A DNA stretch of 64,000 nucleotides from Mojavia pulchra JT2-VF2 (lineage in GTDB: Bacteria > Cyanobacteriota > Cyanobacteriia > Cyanobacteriales > Nostocaceae), in the NCBI GenBank assembly GCA_019359325.1, contig JAHHHN010000001.1, forward strand, positions 248,001 through 312,000, written 5' to 3'. Numbering within the stretch: position 1 is the first letter of the stretch; each line of letters opens with the position of its first letter. The notes under the pieces are model-generated. The model was not told the DNA's origin and did not search any database. It was given only the letters and a program-made list of their open reading frames with translations. Below, in pieces: positions 1 to 7,486 of the stretch. The position numbers and the translations under genes were made by a program.

Positions 1-1434
1 GTTGTCGCCCGTACCCAAATCTTGTGTAAAGAAGGGGGTATTGTACGAGGTGTACAAAAGGGTACTGAAGCTGTGCGTCGCTGTCTAGTATTGCGCCACA
101 GTGACATGATTACCATGAATACTACCGCTCAACCAAAGGTGAAGGCGGGTGATTTAGTAGTAGAAGGAACAGAATTAGCTCCTGGAGTCTTTTCTGAAGA
201 ATCCGGGCAGGTAGTAGATGTTAAAAATGCCGCTGCTGGTTCTGCTACGGGTGAATCAGCTCTCACTACTCAACAATACTCTGTGACTCTCCGCGTTGGG
301 CGTCCTTATCGAGTCAGTCCCGGTGCTGTATTGCAGATAGAAGATGGGGATTTGGTACAGCGCGGTGATAACTTGGTGTTGCTGGTGTTTGAACGTGCCA
401 AAACTGGGGACATCATTCAAGGTTTGCCCCGGATTGAAGAACTACTAGAAGCCCGCAAACCCAAAGAAGCATGTATACTATGCCGTCGCGCTGGTGAAGT
501 CAAGGTAGTTTACGGCGATGGTGATGAAGCGATCGCAATCAAAGTAGTAGAACCGAACGGAGTAGTCACAGACTATCCCCTTGGCCCCGGACAAAATTTA
601 GTGGTGACAGATGGCTCTCATGTGTTAGCAGGGCAACCCTTAAGCGATGGGCCTTCCAATCCCCATGAAATTTTGGAAATCTTCTTTAGCTTAGGTTCTG
701 AGGACGGAGTTTATGCTTGTGCTAGCCATGCCTTGCAAAAAGTACAAACATTCCTCGTGAACGAAGTGCAATTAGTGTATCAGTCTCAAGGGATTGATAT
801 TGCCGATAAGCACATTGAAGTGATTGTTCGCCAAATGACCAATAAAGTACGGATAGATGATGGTGGCGACACTACCATGCTCCCCGGCGAATTGGTTGAA
901 TTGCGTCAAGTCGAACAGGTAAATGAGGCAATGGCAATTACTGGCGGTGCTAGGGCACAGTATACCCCCGTGCTGTTGGGGATTACCAAAGCATCGTTGA
1001 ACACCGACAGCTTTATTTCCGCTGCTTCCTTCCAAGAAACAACTAGGGTACTAACAGAAGCCGCTATTGAAGGCAAATCTGATTGGCTACGGGGATTAAA
1101 AGAAAACGTGATTATCGGGCGGCTAATTCCTGCTGGAACTGGCTATAACGCCTATGAAGAAGCGGGAACCATTGATGACTATGCTGCACTTGAGAGTACC
1201 ACCGTCTTAGATGAAGTTGATGATCCGTTGGATATGGTGCTAGATGACCGCACAGCTCGCACCTATAATTTAGACTCTCCTTCCCTTGTGGAACCTGGAT
1301 TCGGCACCAGACGTGCAGAACGGTCAATTTTAGATGACGAGGATGAGTTAATTGCGGATGAAGTTACTGACCTTGTAGAAGAAGATGAAGAGGACGACTA
1401 CGAGGAAGATGACGAAGACGATTACGACGAATAA
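1..1434 (+). CDS. rpoC2: DNA-directed RNA polymerase subunit beta' (C-terminal part, 5' end outside window)
   Basis: The reading frame is open from base 1, so this is the 3' portion (about 477 codons) of the cyanobacterial split beta' subunit RpoC2. The sequence reads through typical C-terminal beta' features: [11 protein letters not shown] at the start, [19 protein letters not shown] near residues 135-155, and the conserved tail with [20 protein letters not shown] followed by [20 protein letters not shown] and [14 protein letters not shown]. The protein ends in a very acidic tail ([18 protein letters not shown]), common in cyanobacterial RpoC2. It is part of core RNA polymerase. In cyanobacteria rpoC2 normally follows rpoB and rpoC1, which would lie just left of the window. 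A strong hairpin terminator follows immediately. Confidence 0.97.
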   Translation, partial: VVARTQILCKEGGIVRGVQKGTEAVRRCLVLRHSDMITMNTTAQPKVKAGDLVVEGTELAPGVFSEESGQVVDVKNAAAGSATGESALTTQQYSVTLRVGRPYRVSPGAVLQIEDGDLVQRGDNLVLLVFERAKTGDIIQGLPRIEELLEARKPKEACILCRRAGEVKVVYGDGDEAIAIKVVEPNGVVTDYPLGPGQNLVVTDGSHVLAGQPLSDGPSNPHEILEIFFSLGSEDGVYACASHALQKVQTFLVNEVQLVYQSQGIDIADKHIEVIVRQMTNKVRIDDGGDTTMLPGELVELRQVEQVNEAMAITGGARAQYTPVLLGITKASLNTDSFISAASFQETTRVLTEAAIEGKSDWLRGLKENVIIGRLIPAGTGYNAYEEAGTIDDYAALESTTVLDEVDDPLDMVLDDRTARTYNLDSPSLVEPGFGTRRAERSILDDEDELIADEVTDLVEEDEEDDYEEDDEDDYDE

Positions 1435-1455
1435 CTCATTTTAAAAAAGTAAAGT

Positions 1456-1492
1456 AAAGGCAAAAGAACATATTCTTTTGCCTTTTTCTTTT
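1456..1492 (+). terminator. Rho-independent terminator of rpoC2
   Basis: A perfect 13-bp inverted repeat (AAAGGCAAAAGAA, 1456-1468, and its complement 1473-1485) with a 4-base loop is followed by a T-rich run (TTTTTCTTTT). It lies 22 bases after the rpoC2 stop and is the best-formed terminator on this side of the window. Confidence 0.9.
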
Positions 1493-1507
1493 AGTTTTGA
1501 ATTTTTG

Positions 1508-1605
1508 TACCAATTCAAATCATGTTTGCGACACATAAATCATTTGTAAGGGCACAACGGTCGTTGTGCCCCTACCCATCTGTCGCATTCTTTTTCAAAT
1601 TGGTA
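1508..1605. repeat. MITE-like palindromic element overlapping the GH5 stop codon
   Basis: A 98-bp nested palindrome. The outer arms are TACCAATT (1508-1515) and AATTGGTA (1598-1605), the middle arms TGCGACA and TGTCGCA, and the core GGGCACAACG / CGTTGTGCCC around position 1560. The outer right arm supplies the last codons and stop of the leftward GH5 gene. The architecture resembles small non-autonomous palindromic elements common in Nostocales; no transposase is nearby. Confidence 0.6.
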
Positions 1606-3214
1606 TTACTTCTATCTGACTCACCGGATAATCTGAACCAAGTTTATTGGCACAAAAGCCAATATCCCGCGATTGATTTGGCTCAATGACTCGTCCCCAG
1701 TCTAAGGGAGTCACAATATATTTAGTTACCCCTTGTTGCTTAAAATTAGCATTCCAAGAGTTATTAATTCTAGCCTGATTCATTCTAAATCTCAGTTGCC
1801 AATTGCTAACTTTGGTATTAGTCTGATTTGTGATTTTTAAGTTGTAGCAAACTCCCGTTTCCCAATTGGAATAAATGTCAGTAGTAACTTTAAGCTGGAC
1901 TGGAGAAGGAGTTGGGCGGCTGGGGGGATTTGGAGGTGTGCGAATATTGCTATCTTTCCCAATTTCTCCATCGTTGTTGCTACCTTCTATAGATGGGAGT
2001 AGCTGTGATAATAATTCTTGTTTTGGCAGATCATAATTTTGCCAATCATCTAGCAAGATACCGCCTGTATCAATACTATTAGGATTCCAACTCCAGTAAG
2101 CGAAACTCAAGTTATTTTGGCGGATGTATTTTACTAACTCATTGTGCCAAATTCCTTCTTTTGAACTTGTGTCTACTTGTCGCCCGCCAAATTCCCCAAT
2201 CAAAATAGGAGCTATATTTTCACTAGAAATATAATTAAAACCTGTTTGCCAGCGATTGATCAGATTTTTGGGAAAGCTGGGTTCTGAAAAGTAGGGTTGA
2301 TTGTACACGCCCGGGCCGTACTCATGAGGAGAATAAACCAGCTTGTGACGACGGGATAAGCGTACTGGGTAGCGTTTCACGCCTTCTAGATTACCACCTT
2401 GCCAATGCTGTGGAAGTTTTTGACCAGGTACATTCTTTTCTACACCTTCGACAACAATCAACCAGTTAGGGTTGACGCTGAGAATGGCATCCCCTGCACG
2501 TTCTGCTGCTAGCCGCCAGTCAGTAGCTAAGTTGTTAGTACCCCAACTAGCTTGCCCGTGCGGTTCATTTTTTAGGTCTGCACCGATGACATTAGCTTGA
2601 TTTTTGTATCTTTCAGCTAACATTTTCCAGGTCTCGATCCAGTCTAATTCTGTAAAGCCGTCTCCATACCATAGTTCGGGAATTCGCTGATCATTCAGGC
2701 GGTGGCTGTCAAGTAGAATTAATAATCCTTGGTGTTCAGCTTCCTGAATGATTAAATCCATGACTTGCAAAGGGCTTTTACCTTGGAGTTCTGCGTTATT
2801 ACCAATGGTAAAGTCAATACTACTGATATTAGGCGATCGCAATGCTGCCACAGAATAAGGCAACCGAATTAAGTTATATCCAAGCTTTCTAATCTGCGCC
2901 AGCATTTCTTTATAATCCCGCCTCCACAGTCCATGGGGGACGTGTGCCTCTGTTTCTATACCAAACCAGTTGACACCTCTGAGCAGCACCACCTTGCCTC
3001 TGGCATCTACAATTTTTGGGCCTAAGGTTGAAAGTGGTAGTTGCATGGTAATTGCAGCACTCGCCACATCTAGCTGATTATAGGTAGGCAACTTTGTCAT
3101 ACTTCCTACCAAGAATGTCACTAGAGCTGCTAATAATATGAGAATTTTTTTGTGAAATAGCAATTTTTTTTGTTTATTTTTAGGGGCTTGCCGCATATAT
3201 TTATTAATTTGCAT
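1595..3214 (-). CDS. Secreted or membrane-anchored GH5 endoglucanase with C-terminal CBM2
   Basis: 539 residues. An N-terminal basic stretch is followed by one hydrophobic segment (about 24-42), a signal peptide or anchor. The GH5 catalytic domain spans about 60-400: it opens with LRGVNWFGIE, carries the acid/base Glu in DLKNEPHG and the nucleophile Glu in LIGEFGGRQ. A Pro/Ser linker (PPNPPSRPTPSPV) joins it to a CBM2-type module of about 100 residues with NWETG, SWNANF and two cysteines. GH5 enzymes of this type cleave beta-1,4-glucans, and CBM2 binds crystalline cellulose or chitin. It points away from the Bcs-like cluster 2.5 kb to the right, which suggests trimming or remodelling of self-made cellulose. 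The last codons lie in a palindromic repeat, so the C-terminus may have been altered by insertion. The start could also be Met7. Confidence 0.88.
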   Translation of the reverse strand: MQINKYMRQAPKNKQKKLLFHKKILILLAALVTFLVGSMTKLPTYNQLDVASAAITMQLPLSTLGPKIVDARGKVVLLRGVNWFGIETEAHVPHGLWRRDYKEMLAQIRKLGYNLIRLPYSVAALRSPNISSIDFTIGNNAELQGKSPLQVMDLIIQEAEHQGLLILLDSHRLNDQRIPELWYGDGFTELDWIETWKMLAERYKNQANVIGADLKNEPHGQASWGTNNLATDWRLAAERAGDAILSVNPNWLIVVEGVEKNVPGQKLPQHWQGGNLEGVKRYPVRLSRRHKLVYSPHEYGPGVYNQPYFSEPSFPKNLINRWQTGFNYISSENIAPILIGEFGGRQVDTSSKEGIWHNELVKYIRQNNLSFAYWSWNPNSIDTGGILLDDWQNYDLPKQELLSQLLPSIEGSNNDGEIGKDSNIRTPPNPPSRPTPSPVQLKVTTDIYSNWETGVCYNLKITNQTNTKVSNWQLRFRMNQARINNSWNANFKQQGVTKYIVTPLDWGRVIEPNQSRDIGFCANKLGSDYPVSQIEVIPI

Positions 3215-3720
3215 GTAGTCGATATCAAAGCCTAATTTTTAGAAGTGTTATGTATTATCTTTTGCAGTTACCTCATTTTCAGACATTATTATTTATAAAA
3301 ATTTTCTGCGAATTGTATTTAATTAAAATCATATTTATAAGTTCATAATTTTCTTTATGAAAAGTTATTGTCTAGACTATCTTAGTTTTTAAAGCTGCAA
3401 TCAAGATGAATAAATTACGCTTTATTTTTGAGAGTAAATTTTAACACTAAGTGTTTTTATTATTGTAATATAACGTAAAGCAAATATTTTTTAAGCCTAA
3501 AACGTCAATGATTGAAAACTTGCATCAGTGTAATTGTTATTATTTTATACTTTGATACTAGTAATTAAATTTACAAAAAATTTAATTATATTCCCAGTTC
3601 TTCATGGCTTTTATATTGCATATCGTACACAGAAATAATAATTTAGATACTAATGCAGTACAAATATTTTCTAGCCGCTGAAGAGCTATCAAAGCTAGAT
3701 ATTGCCAGCGCTAATTAGCC
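3215..3720. other. AT-rich intergenic region between divergent genes
   Basis: About 500 bases with no credible reading frame between the leftward GH5 gene and a rightward hypothetical gene. It is strongly AT-rich and should hold both promoters, but no clear promoter boxes, hairpin terminator or RNA gene could be singled out. Confidence 0.5.
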
Positions 3721-4599
3721 ATGCTGCAATCTACCGATTGTTGTTTTACACAAACAAAACGATTTTTAATTATGTCATTATCTGCATTACAAAAATTTTT
3801 TCTCCCACCTATTATTACTTCTTTTGGTTTATTCTCATTGATGTCGGTTCCTCTTGCCGCATTAGGTGATAAACAAATTGCTATTAAATTTCAGGAAGAA
3901 CCAGTTTTTTACGGCAAACTGAGAGATGTTGCGATTCCTTACGTGATATTAACAACTGCAATTAGCATTGGGGCTGGAATTTCATCTGCCGCCTTCTGTG
4001 GTTGGCGACACTCTTCTCGAAAATCGGCACAATATCAGCAGGAATTGTCTACCCTAGAGCAACATTTACAAGAAAAAGAAGCATTACTTAAAGAACTCAA
4101 GCTATCAGAGTCTCGGCTACAAGTTTCTGGTTTGGCAGCTTTTTTAGATGATGAAGTGCCTTTTGAACAAACTTTATTTTCTAACACTTTACCCACAACT
4201 ATATCCCAACCTGCGGTAGTGCATACTCCAGCACTAATATATGAACAGCCAGCCAATTCTGTACAGCATATTGCAACTAAAGAGAGTACAAATCAAACTG
4301 ACAGAACTGTTGCGGCTACTTCTAAGTTTGCATCTGCTCAAACTTTCTTAGGTTACGCCCAAACCAACACAAACAATATAAAAGAGACTGTTGAACCCGC
4401 TGAGGTCAGTAAAACAACAATTACATCATCTGAGTTTGAAGCGTTGCAACAACAACTTAGGCAGATGATGCTACAAATGCAGAAAATGCAGAATAATCTA
4501 CAAGTAACACCCCAAGCAACAAATGTTGATGCGAAACTCACAGATAGATTTCAAATCTACTATGATACTTCAAATATCAATAAAGTTCAGTTCCATTGA
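3721..4599 (+). CDS. Unrecognised membrane-anchored coiled-coil protein
   Basis: 292 residues with no family I can name. Two hydrophobic stretches are visible (about 28-48 and 73-93), followed by a Lys/Glu/Leu heptad region (about 100-130, QQELSTLEQHLQEKEALLKE) likely to form a coiled coil. A low-complexity Ser/Thr/Gln middle follows, with a second Gln/Met-rich amphipathic stretch (about 240-262). A membrane protein with a long cytoplasmic or periplasmic coiled-coil tail is the simplest reading. An alternative start is Met18 (MSLSALQKFF). It lies between the GH5 gene and the cellulose synthesis genes, so an accessory role is possible but unproved. Confidence 0.6.
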   Translation: MLQSTDCCFTQTKRFLIMSLSALQKFFLPPIITSFGLFSLMSVPLAALGDKQIAIKFQEEPVFYGKLRDVAIPYVILTTAISIGAGISSAAFCGWRHSSRKSAQYQQELSTLEQHLQEKEALLKELKLSESRLQVSGLAAFLDDEVPFEQTLFSNTLPTTISQPAVVHTPALIYEQPANSVQHIATKESTNQTDRTVAATSKFASAQTFLGYAQTNTNNIKETVEPAEVSKTTITSSEFEALQQQLRQMMLQMQKMQNNLQVTPQATNVDAKLTDRFQIYYDTSNINKVQFH

Positions 4600-4619
4600 A
4601 CTAAGCTAATAAAGCAAGA

Positions 4620-4645
4620 AGCAAGCTGTTTATTAGCAGCTTGCT
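4620..4645. terminator. Hairpin between convergent genes
   Basis: AGCAAGCTG (4620-4628) and CAGCTTGCT (4637-4645) form a perfect 9-bp stem with an 8-base loop, just after one stop and before the converging stop at 4685. No strong T-run follows, so a bidirectional terminator is likely rather than certain. Confidence 0.5.
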
Positions 4646-4684
4646 AAGAATTAGAAATTTTACTAACAGTTAATCGTTAATTAT

Positions 4685-5470
4685 TCAACGCAGAAACTCG
4701 GAAGTAATTGGAGAAGCATTAGTCTGTCTGGATTTAGCTGGTGGTATCATGATAGGTCTAGTGGCAGTAGATTCCGGCAAAATTTGGTATCGGTTTCCCC
4801 AACCAGCATTGATATCTTCTGGCTGAGGACGAGGTGGTACGGTTTTCCCTACAGGCAGAGGTATTAATAAGCTTTGACTTACTTGTACATACTTTTCACC
4901 TTCATTAGTAAAGCGCACTAATTTACCTTCAAGCTTGTAATTTTCAGGTTTGAGGTTTTCAGAATTTTGATGGCCTGACTCTTCCCATTGACCTGCTGGG
5001 TCAAAAGTAGCGATAAATGTCACAGTGTTCTCTGGGATCACTCCCATTTGTGATTGATTTGCTTGCCAGACTTCTTCAAATCGGCCATCAGGTGCGACTT
5101 GCCACAGATTTAGATCAGCCTGCCATTTTCCCTGTTTGACTTGCACAATTTGACGAGCCAAGATTGAACGTTTATTACTGGTGTTAGAACTTTGCAACGG
5201 TTCTTGTTGTCCTTGTGTTGGGCGTAAATAGCGAACTGCGGCTACAGTAATCCGGCTAGATTCAGGTAAATTTGTACTGCCATTTATTTTGTATAAATTG
5301 TTGCTTAAAATTGGCTTAATATTTTTGATTTCTAACTGCGTTTCTTCTTGTGCCTTTTTAACACATCCATAATTGACAACTAACAGCATGACAAAGGTAG
5401 CTGCTAAGGCAAATGCAGCATTGCTTTTGGTGATATTCTGCCAAATAAGCTTGTAATAAGGGGTAAACAT
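4685..5470 (-). CDS. Unrecognised membrane-anchored periplasmic protein
   Basis: 261 residues. One N-terminal hydrophobic segment (about 18-36, AFALAATFVMLLVVNYGCV) anchors or exports the protein. The rest is soluble, with a beta-rich look (VKQGKWQADLNLWQVAPDG, NTVTFIATFDPAGQWEE) and a proline-rich tail. No catalytic motif is seen and no family is assigned. It is divergently placed relative to the outer-membrane barrel gene at 5687 and sits inside the cellulose locus, so shared regulation is possible. Confidence 0.6.
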   Translation of the reverse strand: MFTPYYKLIWQNITKSNAAFALAATFVMLLVVNYGCVKKAQEETQLEIKNIKPILSNNLYKINGSTNLPESSRITVAAVRYLRPTQGQQEPLQSSNTSNKRSILARQIVQVKQGKWQADLNLWQVAPDGRFEEVWQANQSQMGVIPENTVTFIATFDPAGQWEESGHQNSENLKPENYKLEGKLVRFTNEGEKYVQVSQSLLIPLPVGKTVPPRPQPEDINAGWGNRYQILPESTATRPIMIPPAKSRQTNASPITSEFLR

Positions 5471-5686
5471 ACAAGAAATTGGATTATGGGAGCTATAAAA
5501 ATCTATTGCTCAATTATTAACTTATTTTGCCCATCTTTATGTTCTAAATTGCAAGCTTTACTAACTTTTTATCTAAGTTAGTTGGCGATCGCAAAATTTG
5601 TATGTCTAGATGATAATACCCAGTTTATTTGCTAAAGTGGCAACATCAAATAAAGTAAAAGCTTACTTGTATATTTAACTAGGCTC

Positions 5687-7486
5687 ATGAGCCAAAAAGT
5701 ATTCAATTGTCATAAATTTGTTTTTGCGGAACAGTCCCAGAAGATCCATTCCCTGCTGGGTACTGTTACAGTCTCGATTTTCTGGGTACTGGCAGTTAGT
5801 CAGGTATCTTCAGCGCAAGTAAACTCTATTCAACAAGAAGCTAGCGACTTCGAGGTTGGTAATTCACAATTGCTACCGGTGCCACAGTCGTCCTTACCTG
5901 TTGGTCAACCGTTAGTGAGATTGCAGACAGTACCTCCTCCACCCACAACAGCTGGTATTGCAGTTGCACCGATCGCTAATCCAGTACCTAAAACTGTGCA
6001 GCAGAAACCAGCTAATAATCTCCAGCAGATGGAGAATGCTTTTATTCAGCAACAGTCAACAGGAACTGCACAGACCACACCCAGCGCAGTTAAACCCCAA
6101 AATAAAAAGCCAGCAAATACCCTACGAATGGCAGTAGGTGGGGACAATTCTGATCTTGGTTTAGGACTCCTAAAACAAGGAGAAAACTCCCAGCCACAAA
6201 TAAGCTCAGTTACAGATTCATTGCCGCCGCTTCCTGGCACAAGTGCCGCTCAAGAATTTGCTGCACCTACCACGCCGACTTTTTACCAACTGCTCAACTC
6301 CCAATCAGCTCCCCTACCGCCACTTCCGAACACAACCACAAGGCAACAAGTTAATGCCACAACTCCTAATCCAACTTTTAACCAAGTACTTACCGCCCCA
6401 AGGGATATAGCGCCATCATTCTCTGATCCAACTCCAGCTTCCGTTTCGCCAACACCGCCAAAAACAATAACTAGCCAACAGCGTCCCCTGTTCAACAGCA
6501 GTGCTTTAAAGGAACCCTCCTTACAACTCCAAGGAGTGTATGTCACTCAAGGAGGTGACACCTCAGCGCGGGCAAGACTTATGGGAGTGTACCCCCTATC
6601 TCCCCAAGCCTTATTTGGGGCAACCTTAGATTTAACAAGTAACGGCAGCAACTTTGATGACTCTCGCAGAGAAGGTTTAAATATCAACGAGCTTTATTTA
6701 GCAACTTCAATAGCGGGTTTACCTAATCTGCGATTTGTGGTCGGTCAGATAGATTTAACATCTTATTTTGACCGTAATAGTTTTGCTAAAGACGGAGCTA
6801 GCCAATTCTTTAATCCAGTATTCCAAACAAACCCTGCACTAGCGGCGACGGGGATTGCTTCCCGTCCTGGATTGTTAGTTAACTGGAGTGTCACTGATAA
6901 TATTGAAGCGAAAGCGGCAGTCTTTTCATCAGCCGATAAAATCAGTGACTTTTCGTTGGATGGATTTGCCGGAGAAATCGGCGTTCGTTACGGTAATGCA
7001 ATTATTCGTGCTACTTATGCCAGCGATCGCGATGCTGGTGTTCGTGATAGCTTCGGCGAAAGCTTCAGTATCGCTAGGGGAAATAATGAATTTGGGCCTA
7101 TAAAAACTGATCGTGAAGAAGCATACGGTCTTAATGCCGAAGTTTTCATTCCCAATTTAAAATTAGGTCTTTTTGGGCGCTATGGTCGCTATGAAAACCG
7201 CGATTTAGGACAAGGTGCAGATACTTACGTCTTAGGAGCTAGCTTTTTAGATTTATTTACCCCAGATGATCGACTGGGGTTAGCTTATGGACGTGCTTTA
7301 TCAAACGATAGCCTGCGGCGTGGAGAGCGACCAGATGTATTGGAACTGTTCTACGATTTTCAATTTTTACCGAATTTGCGGCTAGGTTTTACAGTCCAAG
7401 GACGTGATGAATTCTCAGAAACAGTTGTTGGTGTGAGGGTGAAATCAGAGTTTGATGTGACTCCAAGAGGGAGAGTTGCTCGATGA
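5687..7486 (+). CDS. Outer-membrane beta-barrel protein of the cellulose cluster (BcsC barrel equivalent)
   Basis: 599 residues. A hydrophobic export signal lies at about 24-45, followed by a long Pro/Gln/Thr-rich linker (about 60-280). The C-terminal 310 residues show alternating hydrophobic/polar strands with Tyr/Phe/Gly turns, for example NELYLATSIAGLPNLRFVVG, GEIGVRYGNAIIRATYAS and LRLGFTVQGRDEFSETVVGV, typical of an outer-membrane barrel. The stop overlaps the next start by four bases (ATGA), so it is translationally coupled to a BcsC-like TPR protein. In proteobacteria BcsC carries TPRs and the barrel in one chain. Here the export pore appears to be a separate gene. An OprB-like porin is the alternative. 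Confidence 0.72.
   Translation: MSQKVFNCHKFVFAEQSQKIHSLLGTVTVSIFWVLAVSQVSSAQVNSIQQEASDFEVGNSQLLPVPQSSLPVGQPLVRLQTVPPPPTTAGIAVAPIANPVPKTVQQKPANNLQQMENAFIQQQSTGTAQTTPSAVKPQNKKPANTLRMAVGGDNSDLGLGLLKQGENSQPQISSVTDSLPPLPGTSAAQEFAAPTTPTFYQLLNSQSAPLPPLPNTTTRQQVNATTPNPTFNQVLTAPRDIAPSFSDPTPASVSPTPPKTITSQQRPLFNSSALKEPSLQLQGVYVTQGGDTSARARLMGVYPLSPQALFGATLDLTSNGSNFDDSRREGLNINELYLATSIAGLPNLRFVVGQIDLTSYFDRNSFAKDGASQFFNPVFQTNPALAATGIASRPGLLVNWSVTDNIEAKAAVFSSADKISDFSLDGFAGEIGVRYGNAIIRATYASDRDAGVRDSFGESFSIARGNNEFGPIKTDREEAYGLNAEVFIPNLKLGLFGRYGRYENRDLGQGADTYVLGASFLDLFTPDDRLGLAYGRALSNDSLRRGERPDVLELFYDFQFLPNLRLGFTVQGRDEFSETVVGVRVKSEFDVTPRGRVAR

Noticed and set aside
772-1327. Minus-strand frames within rpoC2
   Set aside because: Antisense shadows of a strongly conserved gene.
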